DNA of 13,617 nt from Sulfuriferula sp. (lineage in GTDB: Bacteria; Pseudomonadota; Gammaproteobacteria; Burkholderiales; Sulfuriferulaceae): positions 1 to 13,617 of the forward strand of contig DAICZK010000027.1 in the NCBI GenBank assembly GCA_027311185.1, in the 5' to 3' direction. The notes under the pieces were generated by a model, which was given only the letters and a program-made list of their open reading frames with translations, searched no databases and had not been told where the DNA came from. Positions 7,954-13,617 of the stretch are shown here, in pieces; positions within the stretch are counted from its first letter, which is position 1, and every line of letters begins with the position of its first letter. The translations under genes and the position numbers were made by a program.

Positions 7954-8352
7954 TCAGCCGGGGAATTTGAGCACGCGCGCCGGACCTTCGATGTGCGATT
8001 TGCCTGCCAGCCCCTGCAGCGCTCGCGGCAACTCGGCGTGCAGGCGGTTCATCAGGCTTTCGCCGTCGGGATGGTAATAAACCGCCTGGTAAGCTACCGG
8101 ATCTTGCAGCGAATCGCGTGTCTGCGGGTGAAAATTGCGCCAGGCGATATCGATCCAGCATTTGCGCGCGCCGTCCAGAAATACGAATTCCTCGGCATCG
8201 AGTATGGCCAGATACTGCATGGCGCGGATAGGCACGAACAGATTGCCGCTCGCGCTACGCGCCAGCAGTGTCAGAGCGAGGTTGTACGTGGTCGCGGGCA
8301 GGGAGCGTGGCTCGCGCTTTAATTCGGGGTTACGGTAGCAGGTGATTTCCAT
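7954..8352 (-). CDS. Unknown conserved-looking protein, convergent with the cbb operon
   Basis: This is a 132-residue soluble protein of unrecognised family. It begins MEITCYRNPELKREPRSLPA, has LFVPIRAMQYLAILDAEEFVFLD in the middle (about residues 38-60), then KCWIDIAWRNFHPQTRDSL, and ends LKFPG. It has no membrane segment or signal peptide. AGAGG lies about 6 nt before the ATG on the minus strand, supporting the start. Its stop lies 3 bp from the stop of the last cbb-operon gene, so the two are tightly convergent with no terminator between them. Codon use and frame quality look like a real gene. A TATAAC-like element upstream (about 8390-8396, minus strand) could be its -10, without a clear -35. 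Confidence 0.75.
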   Translation of the reverse strand: MEITCYRNPELKREPRSLPATTYNLALTLLARSASGNLFVPIRAMQYLAILDAEEFVFLDGARKCWIDIAWRNFHPQTRDSLQDPVAYQAVYYHPDGESLMNRLHAELPRALQGLAGKSHIEGPARVLKFPG

Positions 8353-8592
8353 GCCGCGCCTCTATGACCAAGTGTGCTATCCAATGATTCCGTTATATCG
8401 GCCGTTTCAGAATAATCCACAGATGGTTTTTCGGCAAGTTTGTTCGCGGTTATCCGCTCTCCGGCGGCATTTCTGCCGGGCGGATTGGGCATAGGCCGCC
8501 TGGCGATTTTTCACGCCATTGTTCGTTGTCGCCGCGTGCCCGGGCTGTAGGTCTGGATTCGCGCGAACACGGCGCGATGCCGGTGCGGGCGT
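8353..8592. other. Intergenic stretch with no recognised gene
   Basis: These 240 bases hold the probable promoter of the gene at 7954-8352 and a short GGCA-TTTC-TGCC-centred hairpin near 8463-8483. No convincing gene or RNA was seen. The open frames here have no sensible composition. Confidence 0.5.
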
Positions 8593-9015
8593 CTACCACT
8601 CACCCTGATTTTGCATGCTCACATAAGGTTCCCTCGGCGCGATCGCGCCGCCGCGTTGCAGCAGTTCTATCGAGATGCCGTCCGGCGTGTGGACAAAAGC
8701 CATGTAACCGTCTCTTGGCGGCCGCAGTATGGCTATGCCATGTTCGCGTAACTCGTCGCATTTTGTGTTGATATCGTCCACCTCGAAAGCGAGGTGACCG
8801 AAATTCTTGCCGACAGGGTATGGTTCTGTTCGATCCCAGTTGTGCGTCAATTCGATTTCCACCTCCGACTGCGCAGCCGCCTCGCGGAGAAAAATCAGCG
8901 TGTATCGCCCCGCAGCATTCTCGCGCCGGCGATTTTCTTCCAGGCCCAGCAATTTGAAAAATGCGAGGGTTTTGTCTACATCCGTGACGCGTAACATAGC
9001 GTGTAGTAGTTTCAT
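8593..9015 (-). CDS. gloA: Glyoxalase I (lactoylglutathione lyase), VOC family
   Basis: GloA isomerises the hemithioacetal of methylglyoxal and glutathione to S-lactoylglutathione in the cytosol. The 140-residue protein matches bacterial GloA from MKLLHAMLRVTDVDKTLAFF onward. All four metal ligands can be placed: H5, E55 in EIELTHNW, H74 in NFGHLAFEVDD and E117 in PDGISIELLQ. I chose ATG 9015 because AGGAG lies 5 nt upstream on the minus strand and the family starts there; a longer frame to 9072 adds 19 residues unlike the family. The C-terminal tail of about 20 residues is variable in the family. It appears to be a single-gene unit. A TATATT-like -10 lies just upstream. Confidence 0.95.
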   Translation of the reverse strand: MKLLHAMLRVTDVDKTLAFFKLLGLEENRRRENAAGRYTLIFLREAAAQSEVEIELTHNWDRTEPYPVGKNFGHLAFEVDDINTKCDELREHGIAILRPPRDGYMAFVHTPDGISIELLQRGGAIAPREPYVSMQNQGEW

Positions 9016-9157
9016 AGGTGCTCCTGAATTTATGTTCAATATAGGCAATATTACCTTCATTGTTGGGGGCAAGCTATCAGGGATAGTATTTAAGGAGGCA
9101 CTGATTTATTCAAACTCGCCGTTTCCATGAAGGCGGGCACCCAAATAGAATAAGGCG

Positions 9158-9190
9158 CTAGATTCACGCCTTCGCGGGGATGACGAATAG
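9158..9190. repeat. Dispersed intergenic palindromic repeat
   Basis: The core GATTCACGCCTTCGCGGGGA followed by TGACGAA is a degenerate copy of the widespread proteobacterial intergenic repeat with consensus close to GATTCCCGCCTTCGCGGGAA plus TGACG. It is known from spurious translations containing SPRRRES or DSRLRGND. An additional GAAGGCG (9129-9135) can pair with CGCCTTC (9167-9173). Function is unknown. Confidence 0.65.
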
Positions 9191-9250
9191 CTCCGCTGTT
9201 CCATAACGTGAAACAGTATTGTTTTTATATTTATTTTTTTCCGTCCCATA

Positions 9251-9303
9251 GGAGTAGGCTTGCCCGTGAATCGGCGGCTCATTGATCGCGGGCAAGCCGC
9301 TCC
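9251..9303. repeat. REP-like inverted pair (REPIN/BIME-like)
   Basis: GGAGTAGGCTTGCCCGTGA (9251-9269) and TCGCGGGCAAGCCGCTCC (9286-9303) are inverted copies of one REP-like unit, matching except at two points. They are separated by 16 bp and could form a long hairpin. The unit resembles the REP sequences common in Pseudomonas intergenic regions (GGAGCGGCTTGCCCGCGA type), which are spread by RAYT transposases. No RAYT gene is in the window. Confidence 0.65.
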
Positions 9304-9325
9304 ACACGCCGAGGCACATTTCCAG

Positions 9326-9460
9326 CACCTTGTGGATAACGGCAAGAAATCTTTACAAGCAGACTGTACGGTCATGCGCAAACCGCTGCATGCGGTCCAC
9401 GGCATGTTGAAACATGACAAACCGTTCGATAAGGCCCGCTTTTACGCTATTCCAACATGA
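9326..9460 (+). pseudogene. IS110-family transposase remnant (C-terminal end)
   Basis: The frame encodes HLVDNGKKSLQADCTVMRK, then PLHAVHGMLKHDKPFD and FYAIPT before a stop. This resembles the C-terminal end of IS110-family transposases, where a GKK-x-AMRKLLH-x-GxLK-xxPF pattern is typical. Only about 44 residues remain. The catalytic DEDD and serine motifs are absent, and the REP-like pair replaces the upstream part. It is a dead fragment marking past insertion. The family call is from pattern memory. Confidence 0.6.
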
Positions 9461-9586
9461 GCCGGAAAGCGCAAATACAGAAAAGATACATGACCCCGAA
9501 CAGAGTATCTGCCACCGCATATTGCATCCCATAAAGTTTTGAAAATCGGCGGGTCGTCAAGTGGCTGTGCGGAACGACGGCAACAT

Positions 9587-9615
9587 TTGGCTATGATTGT
9601 TATTATTGGTATATT
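9587..9615 (+). promoter_or_regulatory. Candidate promoter with start at or near the STAS/ATPase ATG
   Basis: TTGGCT (9587-9592) and TATATT (9610-9615) are 17 bp apart. The predicted transcription start falls at about 9621-9623, on the start codon itself, and no Shine-Dalgarno precedes that codon. A leaderless mRNA would explain both observations. This is inferred from motifs only. Confidence 0.4.
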
Positions 9616-9621
9616 TGTTTT

Positions 9622-10584
9622 ATGATCATTTTGCCTAACTATCTGTCAGCTAACTTTGCCCTTATAACGATTTCCGTTTGCCAAAAGATATTGGAATCTG
9701 CGGGTGTTGTTGAAATAAACGCGAGGAATTTGCGTTTTGTTGATCCATTTGGCATGGCGATGTTGGGTGCCTGCCTAGATGAAGCCAAAAAACAAGAATA
9801 CGCGATCCGTGTTTACGAGTTATCTCCAGATTTAAGCGGCTATCTGCAACGCATGAATGTAATTACAGGTATCGAACTAGTTGACTGCTCTCAAACTATG
9901 GGAACACGTCGGGATCGTAGTGATACGTTAGTGGAGTTGACCCGGATATGCAATCTCTCTCAAGTAGGTGACGTTTCGTATAGCTTGGCAAAAGCTATGG
10001 CTGGCGTAGCAGACCACAATGAAGCACCTGATGAAATGACGGGTTATACAGCCTGCGATAGATTAATGGAACCCTTGCAGTATGCACTAAATGAATTGCT
10101 GGAAAACGCGCTTACCCATGCGCGAAGTGGCAATACAAACGCCCGCGTCTGGGTTGCTAGCCAGTATTATCCAAAAAAGGATCTCATTCGACTAGCCGTG
10201 GTTGACAATGGATGCGGCTTTCTTGAGTCGCTTAAAACTCACGTAAAACTGCGGCATCAACGTCATCTTGAGGCTATTTTGTTGGCATTGCAGCCACGCA
10301 TTAGTTGCAATCGCGATTTGGGTTTGCGCGATGATTCCGTTAACCAGGGCGTCGGCCTTACTACATCTTGCCGAATCTCGGAACACGCCGGCGGTCGCAT
10401 GATATTGGCAAGCGGCAATGCAATGCATAGCACATCGGGTTATAGCGGAGAAAGCTCGGAGGGGTATTGGCAGGGAGTGGGCATTGCAATGGAGGTGAAT
10501 CGATCTAGGCTCTCCGATATTCGGGTTGGGGGGTTACTGCCGGCTTTGGACGACATACCCGCGGTCAAACTCCGATTCGAATAA
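9622..10584 (+). CDS. STAS-like domain fused to GHKL/HATPase_c domain
   Basis: This 320-residue protein has two parts. Residues 1 to about 95 look STAS-like, with a strand-and-helix core VVEINARNLRFVDPFGMAML (29-48). Residues about 150-295 are a GHKL ATPase domain: N-box NELLENALTHA (E158 and N162), G1 box VVDNGCGF (D195, G197, G199) and G2 box NQGVGLTTSC (G243, G245). There is no histidine-kinase dimerisation domain, so it is more like an anti-sigma/SpoIIAB-type kinase or ATP switch than a sensor kinase. In the STAS-like part the position that is usually a phosphorylatable serine (DSSG) reads DPFG, so this domain may be locked. It forms a unit with the DUF4325 gene downstream. No Shine-Dalgarno is visible. 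Base composition is visibly more AT-rich than the flanks, suggesting transfer. Confidence 0.85.
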   Translation: MIILPNYLSANFALITISVCQKILESAGVVEINARNLRFVDPFGMAMLGACLDEAKKQEYAIRVYELSPDLSGYLQRMNVITGIELVDCSQTMGTRRDRSDTLVELTRICNLSQVGDVSYSLAKAMAGVADHNEAPDEMTGYTACDRLMEPLQYALNELLENALTHARSGNTNARVWVASQYYPKKDLIRLAVVDNGCGFLESLKTHVKLRHQRHLEAILLALQPRISCNRDLGLRDDSVNQGVGLTTSCRISEHAGGRMILASGNAMHSTSGYSGESSEGYWQGVGIAMEVNRSRLSDIRVGGLLPALDDIPAVKLRFE

Positions 10585-10606
10585 TAGTTGAAAATTCACT
10601 TCATCT

Positions 10607-10624
10607 TGTTTATGATCATAAACA
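10607..10624. promoter_or_regulatory. 18-bp perfect palindrome at the DUF4325 gene start
   Basis: TGTTTATGATCATAAACA is a perfect 18-bp palindrome. It contains the candidate start ATG 10612 and ends on the first base of ATG 10624. A related sequence, TTTGTTTTATGATCAT (9614-9629), covers the start of the upstream STAS/ATPase gene. Together they look like binding sites for one dimeric regulator, or a conserved translation-start element. Confidence 0.6.
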
Positions 10625-10935
10625 TGATACGTTCATCAGTATTGCTTCATGCCTATGCCCGTGGTCGACTTGTCGGTCCGAGGTTAAGTGCTGCTCCCAT
10701 TCGGGATCGGATCGAGATTGTTTTAGCTCAAGAGGCTGAGATTGTGCTTGATTTTTCTGGTATTGAAGCCACCCAGTCTTTTATTGACGGTTTGGTTGGG
10801 GTGTTGATTCTTCAACATGGCCCGCGTGTTTTAGAACGGCTGGTGTTTAAATCCTGTTCAGATGATGTAAAGGCTATTTTGCAGTTTGTGGCAGCCGATC
10901 GTTGTGATCAGTATCTCAAGGCGCATTCTCACTGA
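10612..10935 (+). CDS. STAS-like DUF4325 protein
   Basis: This small soluble protein (107 residues from ATG 10612, 103 from ATG 10624) matches the STAS-like DUF4325 pattern (PF14213 type). It shows GRLVGPRLSAAPIRDRIE, then the core strand IVLDFSGIEATQSFIDGLVG, then a variable end. The serine of TQSFID sits near where SpoIIAA-type STAS proteins are phosphorylated. It lies 27 bp after the STAS/GHKL gene, and such pairs recur in genomes. A partner-switching pair, in which the ATPase binds or phosphorylates this protein, is inferred; no target such as a sigma factor is nearby. Neither start has a Shine-Dalgarno. I prefer 10612 because it repeats the ATGATCAT start of the upstream gene. It shares that gene's AT-rich composition. 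Confidence 0.78.
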   Translation: MIINMIRSSVLLHAYARGRLVGPRLSAAPIRDRIEIVLAQEAEIVLDFSGIEATQSFIDGLVGVLILQHGPRVLERLVFKSCSDDVKAILQFVAADRCDQYLKAHSH

Positions 10936-10964
10936 GACATAATGTTGCCGAAAGTAGCGCTTCC

Positions 10965-11147
10965 ATGCTGGAGGGTGTCCTATCTTATTATGCATCCGCA
11001 GGCAGACGTGTTGTTGATGTTTCCGCCGAAGACTGGGCCGCAATTCAGGAAACCTTATATTTGATTTCCGTTCCCGGTATGCGGGAATCCATACAGCACG
11101 GGCTGAGAACTGCTCTGGATGAGTATAATCGGGAACTCATCTGGTGA
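10965..11147 (+). CDS. YefM/Phd-type antitoxin, N-terminally truncated
   Basis: The 60 residues contain the conserved C-terminal half of YefM-family antitoxins: VVDVSAEDWAAIQETLYLIS followed by VPGMRESIQHG (about 16-46), then an acidic tail ending RELIW. Family members are about 80-90 residues and carry an N-terminal DNA- and dimer-binding segment. Here that segment is missing or unrecognisable: the frame stays open upstream only briefly, next to the end of the DUF4325 gene. The stop overlaps the GTG of the toxin remnant. It could still bind toxin, but autoregulation is probably lost. I take it to be a decaying gene. Confidence 0.7.
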   Translation: MLEGVLSYYASAGRRVVDVSAEDWAAIQETLYLISVPGMRESIQHGLRTALDEYNRELIW

Positions 11148-11236
11148 GTTGGAATTTGGTGTTTATTCAGCACGCTCAGACGCTCAAAAAATTGCTCGCG
11201 CCGGATCAACAGAAAAAACTCAGGTATTATGAATAA
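11144..11236 (+). pseudogene. YoeB-type toxin remnant
   Basis: Starting at GTG 11144, which overlaps the antitoxin TGA, the frame reads VSWNLVFIQHAQTLKKLLAP and stops after 30 residues at TAA 11234. YoeB-type mRNA interferases begin M/V-SWxxVFTxxAQKDxKKLA and run about 85 residues. The catalytic C-terminal part (the conserved E, R and H residues) is absent here, and the next 30 bp lead into another gene. The sequence also has internal changes (IQH, TLKKLL). A deleted, inactive toxin is the simplest reading. It explains why a truncated antitoxin is tolerated. Confidence 0.65.
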
Positions 11237-11269
11237 ATTCGGTTCTGATTTTCCGGCAGGCGCGCGACT

Positions 11270-12403
11270 GTGAGCGCCGGGACAGAAATCCGCATCATCG
11301 ACACGCTCGCAGATATTTCCGCGACAGAGTGGGACGCTCTGACGGGGGGCAACCCGTTTTTGCGCCATGCTTTTTTGTCGGCATTGCAGGAGTGCGGCTG
11401 CGCAGTGCCCGGTACCGGCTGGCAGGCGCAATTCCTGGTCGCCACTGACAATACGCGGCTGGTGGGCGCCATGCCGCTATATCTGAAATCACATTCTTAC
11501 GGCGAATATGTCTTCGACTGGGCCTGGGCCGAAGCGTACGAGCGTCACGGGCTGGATTATTATCCCAAGCTCTTGTGTGCCGTGCCGTTCATGCCAGTGA
11601 CGGGGTTGCGGATATTGGCTGCCGACGAGACTATCCGCACGAATTTGATTAAGGCGGCGCTGCAACTGGCGCGCAAGACAGGTGTTTCGTCGCTGCACTG
11701 TCTGTTTCCCGACGAGGCGCAAGCGCAGGCCTTCCAGCAAGCGGGAATGATGTTGCGCAAAGGCGTGCAGTTTCATTGGCAGAATCGGGATTACGCCGAT
11801 TTCGATGCTTATCTGGGCGGCATGAACAATGACAAGCGCAAAAAGATCAAGCAGGAGCGCCGCCGTGTGCGCGATGCGAAAATCAGTTTCGAATGGCTGG
11901 TCGGCGAGCAGATCACCGACGCGCACTGGTCATTTTTTGTCGACTGTTACAACCGGACTTATCGGCAACATCGTTCCACGCCTTACCTCAATCTGGATTT
12001 TTTTCGCCGCATCGGGGCGACCATGGGCGAACAGATCTTGCTGGTGCTGGCGGTGCGGGACGGCCAGCCTATCGCCAGCGCGCTCAATATCTTCACGCAC
12101 GATACGCTGTACGGGCGTTACTGGGGCGCGCTGGAATTTCACTCGGGCCTGCATTTCGAGACTTGCTATTATCAGGCCATTGCTTTCTGCATCGCACACA
12201 AGATCGCCGTCTTCGAAGGAGGCGCGCAGGGCGAGCACAAGCTTGCTCGCGGATTTTTGCCGGTGATTACCTGGTCTGCGCACTGGCTGGCGCATGCCGG
12301 GTTCGGCCGCGCGGTGGAGGATTTTCTCGCCCGCGAAACGAGCGGGGTGACCGATTACGCCGACGAGCTCAACGAGCGCAATCCGTTCAAGACGCCGGGC
12401 TGA
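11270..12403 (+). CDS. FemAB-like / GNAT-fold protein (PF04339, peptidoglycan biosynthesis/recognition type)
   Basis: This 377-residue protein belongs to the PF04339 (DUF482) family of predicted acyltransferases with two GNAT-like folds. Recognisable parts are NPFLRHAFLSALQECG (about 28-43), AMPLYLKSHSYGEYVFDWAW (about 67-86), the basic helix DKRKKIKQERRRVRD (about 188-202), and the C-terminal signature FEGGAQGEHKLARGF. Full family length suggests it is intact. It is cytosolic with no membrane segments; its substrate is not established. The start is GTG 11270 because no ATG lies near the N-terminal conserved part. The Shine-Dalgarno (GGCAGG) is weak and somewhat distant. Its end overlaps the end of the convergent methyltransferase gene by 17 bp. 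Composition is GC-rich like the chromosome, so the accessory islet ends before it. Confidence 0.9.
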   Translation: MSAGTEIRIIDTLADISATEWDALTGGNPFLRHAFLSALQECGCAVPGTGWQAQFLVATDNTRLVGAMPLYLKSHSYGEYVFDWAWAEAYERHGLDYYPKLLCAVPFMPVTGLRILAADETIRTNLIKAALQLARKTGVSSLHCLFPDEAQAQAFQQAGMMLRKGVQFHWQNRDYADFDAYLGGMNNDKRKKIKQERRRVRDAKISFEWLVGEQITDAHWSFFVDCYNRTYRQHRSTPYLNLDFFRRIGATMGEQILLVLAVRDGQPIASALNIFTHDTLYGRYWGALEFHSGLHFETCYYQAIAFCIAHKIAVFEGGAQGEHKLARGFLPVITWSAHWLAHAGFGRAVEDFLARETSGVTDYADELNERNPFKTPG

Positions 12404-12995
12404 CCCCGTCGCGGCGCCACGCCACGAGGCGGTTGTTGGCGGGCATGGCGACATCCTGAAGCAACTGTAGTCCCTGCGCCGCTGCGAGACTGTCAACCGC
12501 GGCAAAATCGCGTATGCCGCTTTGCGGGTCGCGCGCCTTGAGCCAGGCATCGAACTGCGCGTTGCTCTCCGAGGTATAGTTGCCGTCGTAATTATATGGT
12601 CCGTACAGGCACAGAATGCCGCCGGGCGCGAGTACCCGCCCTATGCCGGCGAACAGGCTCGCCACTGCCGGCCAGGACACGATATGCACGGTATTGGCGT
12701 TAAATATGGCGTCCACCTGGGCAATCGGCCAAACCGCATTGCGTACGTCGAGCGCGATGGGCGGCAGCACGTTGTCCAGCGCAGCCTCCGTCAGCCATGC
12801 TGAAATGCCGGCGTGATTTTCGGGCAGTTCGCTGGTTTGCCAGGTCAAATGCGGGAGCATGCGACCAAAGAACACAGCATGCTGGCCGGTGCCGCTGGCA
12901 ATCTCCAGCACCTGTTTGCGGTCGGCAAAGAGGCTTTGTAATTGCGCCAGTATGGGCGCCTGGTTGCGAGCACAGGATTCTGAAAAAGGTTTCAT
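12387..12995 (-). CDS. DUF938 SAM-dependent methyltransferase
   Basis: This is a class I methyltransferase of about 202 residues in the DUF938 (METTL26-like) family. The conserved start MKPFSESCARNQAPIL is followed by motif I, LEIASGTGQHAVFF (about 30-43), which binds S-adenosylmethionine. FNANTVHIVSW then marks the family, followed by LAPGGILCLYGPYNYDG (motif around strand 5) and a final strand NRLVAWRR. The physiological substrate is unknown. I chose ATG 12995 from family starts; ATG 13013 adds six residues and has a slightly better upstream GGA. A much longer frame to 13520 is antisense to the membrane-protein gene and is not used. The gene faces FemAB, tail to tail. Confidence 0.92.
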   Translation of the reverse strand: MKPFSESCARNQAPILAQLQSLFADRKQVLEIASGTGQHAVFFGRMLPHLTWQTSELPENHAGISAWLTEAALDNVLPPIALDVRNAVWPIAQVDAIFNANTVHIVSWPAVASLFAGIGRVLAPGGILCLYGPYNYDGNYTSESNAQFDAWLKARDPQSGIRDFAAVDSLAAAQGLQLLQDVAMPANNRLVAWRRDGVSPAS

Positions 12996-13076
12996 CAGTA
13001 TAGTCTGGAGCATCTCAAGTATCCAGGATAGTTTAACATCCGGCGTCGGGCAATTGATATGATTAAGGGAAAACTT

Positions 13077-13574
13077 ATGCAGTCTCGCGGTCATCCGTTC
13101 TGGCAATCCGTTCGCTATGGCGCGCTGGCGGGCGCGGTAGCGGTTGCGGTCAATCTCGCGTTGCTGCAATGGAGCGGCGCTTTCGGTCTGCCGCCTGGCG
13201 ACGATAGCCTGCTCGAATTGCTGCTGCGCATCCTGCACCCGGCGCCCGTTGCCTGGGATCAGCCGCCGCTCGCCCGCTTTTCCCCATCGGCGTGGGCCGG
13301 GCTGTTCCATGTTGCAATCGGTCTGGGCATGGCGGTGTTTTACGCGGTGTTTCTCGAGCCGCGCCTGCGCCGCGCGTTCACGCCTCTGACCAGCGGCCTG
13401 TTTTATGCGCTGGGCGTCTGGCTGGTCAACACCTGGGTGATATTGCCCGCGCTGGGCCTGGGTATCGCCGGCGAAAACGTCATCCCGGTCGCCGGGATGG
13501 TTTATTTCGCCTTCGCGCACTCGGCGTTTTTTGTTGTGCTTGCGTTGCTGTATGCGAAGCTGGCGGGGCGGTAG
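13077..13574 (+). CDS. Small multi-pass inner-membrane protein, function unknown
   Basis: The 165-residue protein has about four hydrophobic segments: YGALAGAVAVAVNLALL (about 14-30), AGLFHVAIGLGMAVFYAVF (about 73-91), SGLFYALGVWLVNTWVILPAL (about 105-125) and VYFAFAHSAFFVVLALLYAK (about 142-161). The loop between the first two is longer and may be periplasmic. I chose ATG 13077 because AAGGGA lies 6 nt upstream; an in-frame ATG at 13059 lacks this. The layout vaguely recalls YagU-type (DUF1440) proteins, but I cannot assign a family firmly. It is transcribed divergently from the DUF938 gene, with a shared promoter region of about 80 bp. Confidence 0.82.
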   Translation: MQSRGHPFWQSVRYGALAGAVAVAVNLALLQWSGAFGLPPGDDSLLELLLRILHPAPVAWDQPPLARFSPSAWAGLFHVAIGLGMAVFYAVFLEPRLRRAFTPLTSGLFYALGVWLVNTWVILPALGLGIAGENVIPVAGMVYFAFAHSAFFVVLALLYAKLAGR

Positions 13575-13617
13575 GCCGGCTAGGCGGACAGGCCAGGGCC
13601 GTTTACTGGTTCCAGCA

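Larger units (their letters stand above)
9016..9621. other. 606-bp gene-poor stretch with repeats and mobile-element remains
   Basis: This gap holds, in order, the gloA promoter region, a dispersed short repeat (9158-9190), a REP-like inverted pair (9251-9303), the 3' end of an IS110-like transposase gene (9326-9460), and an AT-rich promoter region for the next gene (about 9585-9621). No intact gene was found. Confidence 0.7.

Noticed and set aside
8463..8483. Hairpin that could be a terminator between the two minus-strand genes
   Set aside because: The stem is short (about 5 bp), lacks a T-run on the minus strand and lies more than 100 bp after the gloA stop.
9094..9115. GGAGGCACTGATTTATTC resembling an insertion-sequence terminal repeat
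   Set aside because: No matching inverted copy or target duplication was found in the window.
9106..9420. 104-residue minus-strand frame containing SPRRRES
   Set aside because: This is the familiar spurious translation of the dispersed intergenic repeat, not a gene.
12996..13520. N-terminal extension of the DUF938 methyltransferase frame
   Set aside because: It is antisense to the membrane-protein gene at 13077-13574 and unlike the family, which starts at MKPFSES.
13580..13617. Possible C-terminal end of a minus-strand gene (LEPVNGPGLSA and a stop)
   Set aside because: Only 11 codons lie inside the window. The frame is plausible but cannot be told from chance.

Overview
The window looks like the chromosome of a chemolithoautotrophic proteobacterium, most likely a betaproteobacterium of the Thiobacillus/Sulfuricella/Gallionella kind. 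This rests on a form IA RuBisCO operon of the cbbR-cbbL-cbbS-cbbQ-cbbO type, high-GC codon use in most genes, and typical proteobacterial housekeeping families. No carboxysome genes lie beside the RuBisCO genes, so this looks like a cytoplasmic, CbbQO-activated (IAq-type) enzyme. The species call is inference.

Region 1 (1-2315, minus strand): cbbR, the LysR-type activator, is followed by a TPR/ATP-grasp-like gene. The start codon of the second gene overlaps the cbbR stop (ATGA), and the gene runs off the left edge. Region 2 (2292-2454) is the divergent cbbR/cbbL control region. It holds a 16-bp palindrome, tandem TNA-N7-TNA boxes that suit CbbR, a -10-like element and a leader inverted repeat. 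Region 3 (2455-7950, plus strand) is the operon cbbL, cbbS, cbbQ, cbbO and a 100-residue unknown gene coupled to cbbO by an ATGA overlap. Hairpins sit in the cbbL-cbbS and cbbS-cbbQ gaps. They could set the stoichiometry between abundant RuBisCO and the scarce activase. cbbO is interrupted: one extra C in a CCCCC run splits it between its N-terminal NorD-like part and its VWA domain.

Region 4 (7954-9015, minus strand) holds an unrecognised conserved-looking gene and a glyoxalase I gene. Region 5 (about 9016-11236) is an accessory islet, visibly more AT-rich from about 9580. It has a dispersed-repeat copy, a REP-like inverted pair and the 3' end of an IS110-like transposase gene. These are followed by a two-gene unit: a STAS-like/GHKL-ATPase protein and a STAS-like DUF4325 protein. 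Both genes start with ATGATCAT, and the second copy sits in an 18-bp perfect palindrome. A decayed YefM-YoeB toxin-antitoxin pair follows. The STAS/ATPase unit is the best candidate here for a poorly described system, perhaps a partner-switching signalling pair.

Region 6 (11270-13574) returns to chromosomal-type sequence: a FemAB-like acetyltransferase-fold protein (PF04339 type), a convergent DUF938 methyltransferase, and a small divergently transcribed membrane protein.
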